Source: CBDFGQ01 sp965247295 (GTDB taxonomy: Bacteria > Chloroflexota > Dehalococcoidia > Lucifugimonadales > JAGWBF01). Taken from it: a stretch of DNA of 64,000 nucleotides. The stretch covers positions 1 to 64,000 of the forward strand of contig CBDFGQ010000008.1 of assembly GCA_965247295.1 (NCBI GenBank), written 5' to 3'. Made by a program: the position numbers and the translations under genes. Below the pieces are notes generated by a model. It was not told where the DNA came from, made no database searches, and saw nothing but the letters and a program-made list of their open reading frames with translations. Shown piece by piece: positions 8,415 through 17,316 of the stretch. How positions within the stretch are numbered: position 1 is the first letter of the stretch; every line of letters starts with the position of its first letter.

Positions 8415-9314
8415 CTAGAGGTTGCGCAGCTTGGGGTCCAGGACGTCCCGGAGCCAGTCGCCAAAGAGATTGAAGGCGAGCACCACCAGCATGATGGCGA
8501 CCCCCGGGCACATTGTTATCCACCACAAGGTCTCGATATAGTTCCGGCCCTCGGCCACCATGGCGCCCCAGGTCGGGGTGGGTGGTGGGATGCCCGCGCC
8601 CAGGAAACTGAGTGAGGACTCTATGAGGATGGCCCAGCCCACCTGAAGTGTGGAAAGGACGATGAGGCTGCTCATGAGGTTGGGCAGGATATGTTTGACC
8701 ATAATATAGGTGCTAGACGCCCCGGATACGCGGGCCAGGGCCACGAAATCCCGTTCCTTCAGGGACAGCGCCTCGCCACGGACCAGGCGGGCGTAGCGGG
8801 CCCACACGGTGAACGCGATGACGACCACCACCATCCAAAAGCTAGGCCCCACGGTAGCGGCCAAGACCAGGGCCAGCAGAATGGAGGGAACGGCCAGGGT
8901 GGAGTCGACCAGTCGCATGATCAGTATATCCACCCAACCTCCCCGGTAGCCTGCAATCAGTCCTAGAACCGTCCCTATGCCTCCCCCCAGAGCAATAGCA
9001 GCGGCTGCCACAGCCATGGAAACACGGGTACCCCAGATTATACGGCTGAGGATGTCACGGCCCTTGCGGTCCGTGCCCAGGACGTGGTCGAAGGTACCAC
9101 CTGAGGCGAAGACGGGAGCGGTGGCCGACTCCCGGGGGTTGACTTTCAGGGGAGGGTGGGGCGTGATTACGTCGGCAAAGATGGCCAGGAAGGCCGTCAG
9201 GGCTACGAGGGCGGCGGGGATCTTGGGGGCACCCTTCACCCCTCCAAGCACCCAGAAGGCCCGCTGCTGGAACCGGGAGAGGAGGCTTACCCGTACTCCC
9301 ACGGTGGTGTTCAT
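8415..9314 (-). CDS. dppC: peptide/nickel-type ABC transporter permease, DppC family
   Basis: The 299-residue inner-membrane permease has an N-terminal helix (AALVALTAFLAIFADVI). The conserved periplasmic segment HVLGTDRKGRDILSRIIWGTR follows, and then five more membrane helices. The cytoplasmic EAA-type loop that contacts the ATPase is near residues 190-215 (REALSLKERDFVALARVSGAS and following, read approximately). Length and layout are standard for DppC/OppC. It overlaps dppB by 4 nt, implying translational coupling, and is the last gene of the minus-strand transporter block. The substrate cannot be told from sequence: oligopeptides, nickel or other small solutes are all handled by this family. 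Confidence 0.9.
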   Translation of the reverse strand: MNTTVGVRVSLLSRFQQRAFWVLGGVKGAPKIPAALVALTAFLAIFADVITPHPPLKVNPRESATAPVFASGGTFDHVLGTDRKGRDILSRIIWGTRVSMAVAAAAIALGGGIGTVLGLIAGYRGGWVDILIMRLVDSTLAVPSILLALVLAATVGPSFWMVVVVIAFTVWARYARLVRGEALSLKERDFVALARVSGASSTYIMVKHILPNLMSSLIVLSTLQVGWAILIESSLSFLGAGIPPPTPTWGAMVAEGRNYIETLWWITMCPGVAIMLVVLAFNLFGDWLRDVLDPKLRNL

Positions 9315-10231
9315 GAGGTGACCCTTATGCGGGGGTCGATGAACCCGTAGCTAATATCTACTAAAAAGTTGAGCAAGATTATCACGCCCACCCACACCAG
9401 AACCGCCAACTGAAGCACGGGGAAGTCGCGCCATACTATAGCTTGATAGGTGAGTTGGCCCAGACCCGGCCAGGCGAACACCACCTCGGTGATGATGGCC
9501 GCCGCCAGGAGGTGGCCGTAGGTGTATCCCATAAAGGTGACCACGGGGATGAGGGCATTGCGCATGGCGTGCTTCCACACCACGATGGTCTCACTGAGCC
9601 CCTTGGCCCGGGCCAGCTTGACATACTCGCTGTCCAGCACGTCCAGCATGCTCGCCCGCAGGAGACGCACCACTCCGGCGCTGAAACCCCATCCAAGGGT
9701 CACCCCAGGCAGAACGTAATGTTTCCAGGTGCCGGCCCCCGACGTCGGAAACCACCCTGCCCACACGGCGAAGATCAGGATGGCTCCCAGGGCTAGCAAG
9801 AAGGCGGGGGCAGCCTGCCCCACGAGGGCGAAGCTCAGCGCTGCCTTGTCCACCCATGTACCCCGGTGTACCGCCCCGAGGACTCCCAGGGGCAGGCTGA
9901 TGAGTATGGTAATGGCGAGGGCCAGGCCGGTCAACTTAAAAGAGGGGGCTAGGCGTTCACCTACCATATCGGTGACTGGCGCGTGGGTTCTCAAGGAGGT
10001 ACCGAACTCCCCCCGAACCGCGTCCTTCAGGAATACCCAGTACTGGTAGGGAACAGGCTTATCGAACCCCATCCGTATGATAAACGCCTCCCGCTCCGCT
10101 GGGGTAGCGTCGCGACCCAAAATCAGCTCCGCCGGGCTGCCGCTGGTGTACGACAGTGCGAAGATGGCGAAGCTGGTGACGAGTAGGGTGACCACCGCCT
10201 GAATGAAGCGGAAAATGATGAATGTCACCAT
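9311..10231 (-). CDS. dppB: peptide/nickel-type ABC transporter permease, DppB family
   Basis: The 306-residue permease begins with a classic DppB N-terminal helix (IIFRFIQAVVTLLVTSFAIF) and the following G.PAELILGRDATP motif. About six membrane helices are present. The cytoplasmic EAA-like loop around residues 205-235 includes EYVKLARAKGLSE and WKHAMRNALIPVVTF, which contact the ATP-binding subunits. It is the partner of the DppC permease, with which it overlaps by 4 nt. A 148-nt gap holding a perfect hairpin separates it from the binding-protein gene upstream. Confidence 0.9.
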   Translation of the reverse strand: MVTFIIFRFIQAVVTLLVTSFAIFALSYTSGSPAELILGRDATPAEREAFIIRMGFDKPVPYQYWVFLKDAVRGEFGTSLRTHAPVTDMVGERLAPSFKLTGLALAITILISLPLGVLGAVHRGTWVDKAALSFALVGQAAPAFLLALGAILIFAVWAGWFPTSGAGTWKHYVLPGVTLGWGFSAGVVRLLRASMLDVLDSEYVKLARAKGLSETIVVWKHAMRNALIPVVTFMGYTYGHLLAAAIITEVVFAWPGLGQLTYQAIVWRDFPVLQLAVLVWVGVIILLNFLVDISYGFIDPRIRVTS

Positions 10232-10298
10232 GAGTATAAGCCCTGTCCTATACTAATGTGCAATGGGTCGGGCCGCTTTTCTCCCGCCTGCCCTATAA

Positions 10299-10333
10299 CA
10301 ATCAGTTCTCTAGTAACACTAGAGAACTGATTG
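10299..10333 (-). promoter_or_regulatory. perfect 16-bp stem-loop between the binding-protein and permease genes
   Basis: CAATCAGTTCTCTAGT at 10299-10314 is the exact reverse complement of 10318-10333, leaving a 3-nt loop. In the minus-strand transcript it lies 46 nt after the binding-protein stop and 67 nt before dppB. There is no uridine run, so it is unlikely to be a simple intrinsic terminator. Such intercistronic hairpins commonly stabilise the upstream message and keep the binding protein in excess over the permeases. Confidence 0.75.
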
Positions 10334-10379
10334 CGATTCAGAACACTCCCGTTGGCACCGTTTATCTTCGCGGTGCGTG

Positions 10380-12161
10380 TCAGCGCTTCTGTTTTATAGT
10401 CTCCCAGTTGTGGCAGAACCCCATATCGCCCGGCTCCCACGACTCAATATTGGGGCCCAGCGCCCACGTCTCGTTGATCGATACGACGGGTATCGCGGGG
10501 TACAACGCGTAGGAACTCTGGTTGAACGCCCTTATGATTTTGTCCAGCTCCTCCATGCTCTTCGCCGCCCCTGCCTTTTCCATCACCCCATCGACCTCAT
10601 CCAGGTCGGGGTACGCCTGGAAAAGACCCCCGACGGGAACACTGTTCCAGGAGATGAGCAGATTCTGGAGGGCCAGCGGTCGCCCGGGGGCTCTGTCTGT
10701 CGAGATGTGTGCGGCGAACTTATCGGTGTCCCAGTCCGCCTTTACAACCGACGGGCGGAATGAGGTCCAGTCCAGGGGAAGAATTTCAGAGTTAATCCCT
10801 ACTTCCTTCCAGAAACCTTGCGCCAGCTCCATGAGGTCCGGGCATACGGGGCACCAAGCCGTTTGCACAAGGGACCACATCTTCAGCGGCCTGCCGTCGT
10901 ATCCCGACGCCTTCACCAGCTTCTTGGCCTCTTCTGGGTCGTAGGGGTAGGGTTTAAGGGCACCGTCATAGCCGACGACGGCCGACATGGTGAAGAAGGC
11001 CGTGGCGGCACGGGTGTAAGTGCCAGGCGTGAAAAGGGCGTCCACGACGGCATCCATATCAATAGAGATCGCAAGGGCCTTGCGAAAATCCAGGTTGTTG
11101 GTAATTGCCTTGGGATCGTAGGGGTTTAGGTAATTGATTATATAGGTGCCCCTCGCCTTGGGGCCATCGATCCTGAACCCAAGTTTTGTCGCCTGCGGGA
11201 CCTGGTCAGATTCGACCTGGGCCATATCTATCTCGCCCGCGCGAAGGGCGTTGAGCCGTACCGAGGCCTCCGGGAGCTGTATGATTTGTCGTCCCGCCCA
11301 GGTGGGTGGGTAATTTTGGTTCCAGTAGTCCGTGTTGGCCTCGTAGGTGATGGATTGGCCCAGCTTCCTTGACACGTACTTCATTTGGCCAGTCCCGATG
11401 GGGTCACCCAATATCTCATAGGTGCCGTCGGCGTTGGCCTTGAAGTTGTGCCTCGGCTGCATCACCATGTCCGTGTCTCGAGAGCTGAGGGTGCTGAAGA
11501 AGGTCAGGTCCGGCTTCTTCAGAATGACGTCTGCGGTATAGGGGTCAATGGCCACCACCTTATCCACCCCCCGTCTCATCTGGCCGCAGAAGGTGCAGGT
11601 GGCTTCCTCGGCGCTATACCGCTTAAGGGTGAACGCCACATCGCTGGCGGTAAAAGGAACGCCATCGTGCCATTCGACACCCTTGCGCAGATTGAATAGC
11701 ACGGAGCCGGCATCGGGGGCGATGGTCCATTTAGTGGCCAGGCCAAGCTCCGCTGTGAGCTCCCCTCCCTCGGTGGCCCCGATAAGGTAGTCAAACATAT
11801 GCCCGGAATAGGTCTTGGCGGTGGTGCTGCTGAACCCCATGTCGAGCGCCTCGTGCTGGAAAGCCGACACGGCTATCTTCAGTGTACCGGTTAGCTTCTC
11901 CATGGCCGCAGGCTTTGGCCCAGGGGTTGGCGTGGCCACCACAACCACCGGAACCTCTTTCACAATCTCCTTCACGACTTCCTTCTCTACCAGGACCTCT
12001 TTCACCACCTCTTTCACCACCTCTTTCTCTACCACCACCTCTTTCTCGATGACGATGGGGGCAGGCGTGTCCCCCTCACCGCAGGCAATGGCTAACACCA
12101 AGACCAGCAGCAATGGAGTAAATAGCAACCATTTGGCGTTTATCAACCGACGTGGGTTCAT
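10380..12161 (-). CDS. family-5 substrate-binding lipoprotein of the peptide-type ABC transporter
   Basis: This 593-residue extracellular solute-binding protein has a lipoprotein signal (basic start, WLLFTPLLLVLVLAIAC) whose Cys near residue 27 would be lipidated. A highly charged EKEVV/KEVV repeat linker (about 37-70) follows and ends in VVATPTPGPKP, a hallmark of Chloroflexi lipoproteins. The SBP_bac_5 domain occupies about 90-590, with the family segments LRKGVEWHDGVPFTASDVAFTL and FRKALAISIDMDAVVDALF. A pair of cysteines (CTFCGQM) near 190 and another (CPVCPD) near 445 could form disulfides. It delivers substrate to DppBC and has its own promoter just upstream. Confidence 0.9.
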   Translation of the reverse strand: MNPRRLINAKWLLFTPLLLVLVLAIACGEGDTPAPIVIEKEVVVEKEVVKEVVKEVLVEKEVVKEIVKEVPVVVVATPTPGPKPAAMEKLTGTLKIAVSAFQHEALDMGFSSTTAKTYSGHMFDYLIGATEGGELTAELGLATKWTIAPDAGSVLFNLRKGVEWHDGVPFTASDVAFTLKRYSAEEATCTFCGQMRRGVDKVVAIDPYTADVILKKPDLTFFSTLSSRDTDMVMQPRHNFKANADGTYEILGDPIGTGQMKYVSRKLGQSITYEANTDYWNQNYPPTWAGRQIIQLPEASVRLNALRAGEIDMAQVESDQVPQATKLGFRIDGPKARGTYIINYLNPYDPKAITNNLDFRKALAISIDMDAVVDALFTPGTYTRAATAFFTMSAVVGYDGALKPYPYDPEEAKKLVKASGYDGRPLKMWSLVQTAWCPVCPDLMELAQGFWKEVGINSEILPLDWTSFRPSVVKADWDTDKFAAHISTDRAPGRPLALQNLLISWNSVPVGGLFQAYPDLDEVDGVMEKAGAAKSMEELDKIIRAFNQSSYALYPAIPVVSINETWALGPNIESWEPGDMGFCHNWETIKQKR

Positions 12162-12240
12162 CGTGATACCTCCCTGTTTTTAGCCAATGACTAAGCCATC
12201 CTGCCAAGTCCGCTCGTCATTCTTGCCGGGGGCTGCCGGG

Positions 12241-12270
12241 ATTATACCTCCGCGTTTTTTGACGTGTCAA
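12241..12270 (-). promoter_or_regulatory. consensus sigma-70 promoter for the binding-protein gene
   Basis: On the minus strand, TTGACA (12270-12265) and TATAAT (12246-12241) are separated by 18 nt. Both hexamers match the consensus fully. Transcription would begin near 12234, about 73 nt before the binding-protein ATG, whose ribosome-binding site is GGGAGG. This would allow the binding protein, dppB and dppC to be expressed independently of the genes upstream. Confidence 0.75.
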
Positions 12271-12324
12271 TAGTCAGCCATGGGTTCCTGGATCCCCGTG
12301 GCCCCAGTGACCACGATGTGGGTC

Positions 12325-13352
12325 TCAGGGCCCTTTGAGATAGACCTGGATGCGGTGGCGGCACGTCTCGAGGATGAGGATCCGCCCGTGGGGATCAATC
12401 TTGACCGATGTGGGGCCCAGAACAGCTTTATTATGCTCCCCGACTGGTAGCTCAGGAAGTCGTTGGGCGCGGGGTCCAGCTCGGGCTCCAGGTTGGCGGC
12501 GTCCCACTCGGCTTTCAAGTCCTCGTTAGACGCGGCGAACCACTCCTGGGCCAGCTTTGAGAACCCGGCCTCGCCCCGGAACTTGGCGACGTAGCGGCCT
12601 TCCGGGTCCAGCACCTGTACCCGCTCGTTGGACCGGTCCGCCACGTACACGTATCCCTCCCGGTCCACTGCCACACCCGAAGGCCTGTCGAACTGCCCGT
12701 CACCCTTGCCCGAGGTCCCCCAGCTGGCCAGGTGCCTCCCGTCGGGGTCGAACTTCTGTATCCGGTCGTTACGCCAGTCGGCGACGTAAACGTCACCCGC
12801 GTCGTCCACGGTAATGCCCCACGGGATGTTGAATTCGCCCGGACCGGTGCCCTGTCGGCCCCAGCTTCCCAGGAACCTTCCATCCTTGGTGTACCTCTGG
12901 ACCCGGTGGTTCAGACCGTCCACCACCAGGAGGTACCCTGCCTGGTCGAAGGCCAGAGAGGCCGGCCTGTCGAACTCCCCGTCTCCCGAGCCTCGCGCGC
13001 CCCACTTGCCGATGAACTGGCCCCGGTTGTCCATGATGGTGACCCGCTGGAGGGCTTCGTCGGAAACGTACAACATCTGCTCGCTGTCCATCGCGATGGA
13101 GGAGGGCCACATAAGCTGGCCGTCGCCTGGACCGCCGATGCCGAACTCGCCCAGGAAGTCCCCCTCAACGTTGGCCATGGTGATGCGCTTGGACCTCCAC
13201 TGGGACTCCAGCTCGTTATGTCCCCGGCTCACTACATAGACGACCCCGTCCGGACCGACGACCATGTCCACGGGGTTGAGGAATCCGGGTCCGCGGGGAA
13301 AGGCATACTGTCCCACGGTGTGGCTGTACCGAAACGCCGTTCCGGCGACCAT
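12325..13352 (-). CDS. NHL-repeat beta-propeller protein, copy B, with a 1-nt frameshift near its end
   Basis: This is the NHL partner of DUF1800 copy B, 64 nt downstream of it. The blades match the other copies (YVADWRNDRIQKF, YVADRSNERVQVL), as does the C-terminal insertion (GEAGFSKLAQEWF...AANLEPELDP). In the last strands the reading frame breaks at 12412-12418, where TGGGCCCC stands in place of the expected TGGGGCCCC. Adding one G restores GPTSVKIDPHGR...ETCRHRIQVYLKGP and a TGA at 12325, exactly as in the paralogs. Read literally, the frame continues with an unrelated tail to 12267. This is either a true disabling mutation of the closing blade or a homopolymer error. Confidence 0.85.
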
Positions 13353-13416
13353 TTACATTGTCCTCCCGGCGGTTACGCTGTGGGCCGGGCGCCGACACCC
13401 TTGGATGGTAAGGGGA

Positions 13417-14823
13417 TCAGTTCAGCTGGTATTCGCGGGCCGCCACGATCAGTTGGAGGATGGTCCTGATCTCCTCCGCCGAGTCGGGGTCTCCCTCCAC
13501 ATTCGCCTGCTCGATTATATGCCGCCTGGTGTCCTCGCCGAGGGTGATGGGGCCCATGAGGTCCAGGCACAGGTCCACCAGGGCCTCGGGCGAGGCTGGG
13601 CGCTGTGATTTAATCCTGTGGATTATGGACCTTACCCCCGGCCTCTCCGCATCGGCGAACTGGTGAGAGGCGAAGTTAATGCGACTCACCAGGCTTCCGG
13701 TATCCACCCACTCCACTCCCGTATGCCAGCCCTCAACGCTCGGCGGGTCCAATAGCTGTTGCCCCATCTGTGCTGTGACCAGGCCCATGTTGTCATCTTC
13801 GATCTCGGGAATGGCGTTGGGCCCCGCGATACGAACCGTCCCCGCGACCAGCTCCGCCGGACTCTTCACCTTGGCAAACTGCGACCTCTTGAAGAAATCG
13901 GATTTGAAAATGATCCTAAGCATTGACCTGATGTCATACTTGCTATCAAAATAGGCATTCACCAGCACCTCGATGGCCTCTGGGTCGCGAGGCGCCACCG
14001 TGTCCCACGCCGGGACCTGGGCCTCATCGGCGACAAAAAAGTTGTACAGGTGCCTGGATAGGAACCTGGCCGTGGCTTCCTGGCGGCAGATGATGTCGAT
14101 GATGTCCTCGCCGTTGAACCTGCCGGTATGCCCCAGGAAGGTCTTCTCAGTATCGTCGTGATCCTCGTCCCTGCACTCGAACTGCCAGTCCAACCGGGCG
14201 TAGGGCTCTATGGAGTCCTGGGACAGCATGGCGGTGTGCAGGGAGGCGTTGCGCATGGTCCAGCCTGTGAATGCGCGGGAGCATTCGCGCACGTCCTGCT
14301 CGGTGTAGTTGCCAACCCCCATGGAGAACAGCTCCAACAGCTCCCGGCCGAAGTTCTCGTTTGGCTCGTGCCGGTGGTTTTCCTTGTTGTCCAGCCAATA
14401 GATCATGGCCGGGTCCCTGGCCAGCTGAACGAGTAGCGTCTGGAAGCTGCCCAGGCCTTCGCGACGGAACGTGTCGATCTGTCTGAGGATCTGTTTCGGC
14501 TGTTGTGCCTTGGTATACCCTGTGGCGAACACTCCGTGCCAGAAGAGGCCTATCTTCTCCTCCAGGGGCCTCCTGGTGTACACCATGCGATGCAGGTAGT
14601 AGGCTTGAGCGGCGGGAAGTTGCATCAGGCTGTGCTGTCCGACGTGGTAGCGACCGACCAAGTCCTCATCTTGTAGAGCGGGTGGGGCATCTTCCGGGTG
14701 CAGCAGTTCCTCCACTGTGGCCTCGTAGCCTTTGGCCACGTACTGTTCCAGCTCATCTCGGGTGGCTCCGAAGCCAGCCCGACGGATGAGATGGGCCATC
14801 AGACCGATTTGGTTGTCAGGCAT
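13417..14823 (-). CDS. DUF1800 family protein, copy B
   Basis: The 468-residue protein carries all DUF1800 blocks seen in copy A: HLIRRAGFGATRDELEQYV at the start, FWHGVFATGYTK, NENFGRELLELFSMGVGNYT, RAFTGWT, FNGEDIIDIICRQ, and LLDPPSVEGWHTGVEW. No export signal is present. It lies 56 nt after the DppF ATPase and 64 nt before its NHL partner, all on the minus strand. The pair is therefore embedded in the transporter block between the ATPase genes and the binding-protein gene. This is the strongest contextual clue to function: something linked to uptake of the transporter's substrate. Confidence 0.9.
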   Translation of the reverse strand: MPDNQIGLMAHLIRRAGFGATRDELEQYVAKGYEATVEELLHPEDAPPALQDEDLVGRYHVGQHSLMQLPAAQAYYLHRMVYTRRPLEEKIGLFWHGVFATGYTKAQQPKQILRQIDTFRREGLGSFQTLLVQLARDPAMIYWLDNKENHRHEPNENFGRELLELFSMGVGNYTEQDVRECSRAFTGWTMRNASLHTAMLSQDSIEPYARLDWQFECRDEDHDDTEKTFLGHTGRFNGEDIIDIICRQEATARFLSRHLYNFFVADEAQVPAWDTVAPRDPEAIEVLVNAYFDSKYDIRSMLRIIFKSDFFKRSQFAKVKSPAELVAGTVRIAGPNAIPEIEDDNMGLVTAQMGQQLLDPPSVEGWHTGVEWVDTGSLVSRINFASHQFADAERPGVRSIIHRIKSQRPASPEALVDLCLDLMGPITLGEDTRRHIIEQANVEGDPDSAEEIRTILQLIVAAREYQLN

Positions 14824-14879
14824 GCAAGCTCATCCCGCTTCTAACCTATGTGTCCGGGAGCATTAGCTCTTCAATCAGC

Positions 14880-15860
14880 CTAATCGAAAAGATGGCAAGC
14901 CACAGTTCGGCCAGGTGCCACTTCCCTCAGTTGTGGTTCATCTACGGAACAGCGGTCGAAGGCCCATGGGCAGCGGGTGTGAAATCGGCACCCCGAAGGC
15001 GGGTTAGTTGGTGAAGGGACCTCACCGGTGAGGACGATCTCGTCCCTCTCTACACCGGGACGCGCGGGGAGGGCAGCCGAGATAAGGGCCTTGGTGTAAG
15101 GGTGCAAGGGATCGGTGAATATCGGCTCGGAGTCCGCCGTCTCCACGATCTGGCCCAGGTACATTACTGCCACCCGATGGCTCAGGTACCGCACTGTCGC
15201 CAGATTGTGGGCGATCAGCAGGTAGCTCATCCCATATTCCTGCTGAAGGTCCTTCAGCATATTCATGATCTGGGCTCGTATCGAGACATCCAGTGCCGAA
15301 ACCGGTTCGTCCAGCACGATGATACGAGGGTTCAGAGCCAGGGCCCTCGCCACGGCTATCCGCTGTCTCTGGCCACCGCTGAACTCATGGGGGTAGTTAT
15401 TCATGGAGTTGGGGTCCAGCCCCACGTCAACCAGTAGCTGGCGTACCCGGTCCCGAAGCTCGCTCCCCCGTATCTTCTGGTTCACCATGAGGGGCTCGGC
15501 AATAATGAAGAGTGCCCGCATCCGCGGACTCAGGGAGCTCCAGGGGTCCTGGAACACCGCCTGTATGGCACCCCGGTATGCACGCAGTTGGGAGCCCCTT
15601 AGAGTGGTGATGTCCTTGTTTTCGAATTCGATGATCCCCTCGGTTGGCTTCTCCAGAAGCAGCACCATCTTTGCCGTAGTGGTCTTCCCGCAGCCGGACT
15701 CTCCTACCAGGCTGAAGGTCTCGCCGGCCTTGACTTGGAAGGAGACCCCATCGACAGCCCGTACCCAGGACTTCGGCCCAGATAGCGGGAATGACCCGCT
15801 GATGGGGAAGTGCTTCTTGATATTGGTGGCTTGGAGCAACACGGAGCCTCGAGTGGTCAT
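14880..15860 (-). CDS. dppF: peptide/nickel-type ABC transporter ATP-binding protein, DppF family
   Basis: The 326-residue ATPase starts at ATG 15860, overlapping the DppD stop by ATGA, with GGAGGC upstream. A longer in-frame start at 16157 would run through the DppD gene and encode non-family sequence. Visible motifs are Walker A GESGCGKTT, Q-loop FQDPWSSL, signature FSGGQRQR, Walker B IIVLDEPVSALD and an H-loop with His in LLIAHNLATV. The C-terminal oligopeptide/dipeptide extension contains CRFHTRCPWAFDRC, a Cys-rich element that binds an Fe-S cluster in some DppF/DppD proteins. It powers DppBC together with DppD. Confidence 0.93.
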   Translation of the reverse strand: MTTRGSVLLQATNIKKHFPISGSFPLSGPKSWVRAVDGVSFQVKAGETFSLVGESGCGKTTTAKMVLLLEKPTEGIIEFENKDITTLRGSQLRAYRGAIQAVFQDPWSSLSPRMRALFIIAEPLMVNQKIRGSELRDRVRQLLVDVGLDPNSMNNYPHEFSGGQRQRIAVARALALNPRIIVLDEPVSALDVSIRAQIMNMLKDLQQEYGMSYLLIAHNLATVRYLSHRVAVMYLGQIVETADSEPIFTDPLHPYTKALISAALPARPGVERDEIVLTGEVPSPTNPPSGCRFHTRCPWAFDRCSVDEPQLREVAPGRTVACHLFD

Positions 15861-16936
15861 ACGTGCCTCCAGCAATTCACGGTCTGAGTGGCGTTCAGTT
15901 GGATCGTCGGGGGGTATTCTTCCCAGCACCTGTCTTGTACATAGCGGCAGCGGGGGGCGAAGGGGCACCCCTGGCCCAGGCCATAGATCGAAGGCGGTTG
16001 GCCTTCGATGGAGTACAGCCTTTCTGGGTTCTCGTTGACATCGGGCACGGAGCTCACCAGGGCCTCGGTATAGGGATGGGCGGGTTTGTTGAACAGGGTC
16101 ACGGTATCGGACAGCTCCACGATCCTTCCTGCGTACATTACCGCCACCCGGTCGCACATACGGGCCACGATGCCAAAGTCGTGGGTAATGAATATGATCG
16201 CCAGCTGCGACCGGCTCTGGAGCTGCTTCAGGAGCTCCAGGTATGCCGCCTGCACCGTGACGTCGAGGGAGGTGGTGGGTTCATCGGCGATGAGAACCTG
16301 GGGTTCGCAGGAAATGCCGATGGCCCCCACGGCCCGCTGCCTCATCCCGCCGCTGAACTGGTGTGGGAAGCTACGGAGCCGGGCCTCCGGGGCGGGAATT
16401 CGCACCTGTCTCATCAGCTCCACCGCTCGTTCCCAGAGAGATCTGCCCCGGAGCTTTTGGTGGAGCCGCAGAGGCTCGGTTAACTGGTTGCCAACCGTGA
16501 GCACCGGGTTGAGGGCAGTCATGGGGTCCTGGAGCACCATGGCGATGTCCTTCCCCCTGATCCTGCGCATTTGCGCGGTGCTCTTTTTCATAAGGTCTTC
16601 ACCGCGCAGCAGGACTTCCCCTCCGACCACCCGGGAAGCCGGCTTGGGGTTGAGCCCCATAATGGAAAGCGCGGTAACGCTCTTTCCACACCCCGATTCT
16701 CCCACCAGCCCCAGGGTCTCTCCCTGGTGGAGGTCGAAGCTTACGCCGTCAACGGCCTTGCCCTCGCCCCTTTGGCCGAAAAAGGATGTCTTCAGATCGC
16801 GCACGCTTAGGACGACGTCGCGCGTCGTGACTCCACCGTCGGAGACGGCCGCCGTGGTCCGGTCCGCGCTGGAGTCTTCCATGGGCGCTACGTTTCCAAT
16901 GCCCTCTGTGGCTCCGTCTTGCCCTGTCTGTTCCAT
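15857..16936 (-). CDS. dppD: peptide/nickel-type ABC transporter ATP-binding protein, DppD family
   Basis: The 359-residue ATPase has Walker A GESGCGKS, Q-loop LQDPMTALNP, signature FSGGMRQR, Walker B VLIADEPTTSLD and H-loop FITHDFGIV. The C-terminal extension contains CPFAPRCRYVQDRCWEE, the usual cysteine-rich element. ATG 16936 is preferred because GGGGGTGACGAA precedes it; an upstream ATG at 16984 is also in frame. An N-terminal stretch of about 40 residues before the ABC domain is longer than usual and low in complexity. It is the first gene of the seven-gene minus-strand block ending with dppC. Confidence 0.92.
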   Translation of the reverse strand: MEQTGQDGATEGIGNVAPMEDSSADRTTAAVSDGGVTTRDVVLSVRDLKTSFFGQRGEGKAVDGVSFDLHQGETLGLVGESGCGKSVTALSIMGLNPKPASRVVGGEVLLRGEDLMKKSTAQMRRIRGKDIAMVLQDPMTALNPVLTVGNQLTEPLRLHQKLRGRSLWERAVELMRQVRIPAPEARLRSFPHQFSGGMRQRAVGAIGISCEPQVLIADEPTTSLDVTVQAAYLELLKQLQSRSQLAIIFITHDFGIVARMCDRVAVMYAGRIVELSDTVTLFNKPAHPYTEALVSSVPDVNENPERLYSIEGQPPSIYGLGQGCPFAPRCRYVQDRCWEEYPPTIQLNATQTVNCWRHV

Positions 16937-17046
16937 CGTTTCGTCACCCCCGGTAAACCCAGTCAGAATCGCCGAGGCTTGCACTGGGGAAAATCGCCGG
17001 ATTAAAGGTGTCCCTCACGGTAGGAACCCGCGCCGATATTCAGGAT

Positions 17047-17075
17047 ACTATACTACGACACGACAAAGGTGTACA
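17047..17075 (-). promoter_or_regulatory. possible promoter for the dppD-led block
   Basis: TGTACA (17075-17070), a 17-nt spacer and TATAGT (17052-17047) read on the minus strand upstream of dppD. Each hexamer departs from consensus. The surrounding 300-nt divergent gap up to the VOC gene shows no gene; it contains a short GTGTACAC palindrome overlapping the -35. Confidence 0.35.
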
Positions 17076-17316
17076 CAACCCAGTCGAGTAGGCGCCTAGC
17101 CAATGATATAGGGAGATGCCTCCCAGCTGCCGCATCTCGTGTGCCCGTAGTCGTCGCACGCGCCTTGACCCCGCTGAACTGCTGAACTATTCTACGAATG
17201 CCTCCACAGTATGACAACCCTGCGGGGGTAATCCGGTGCTCTTGGAGATCACTGGAGGGCGGAGTAGTCCACGCCCATGGATTGGCGACCTGTAGCTAGT
17301 GAAGGGGAGGTTACCA

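Noticed and set aside
15861..16157. Upstream in-frame start for the DppF ATPase
   Set aside because: The added residues are encoded inside the DppD gene and do not resemble the family; ATG 15860 has a good ribosome-binding site and the ATGA overlap.
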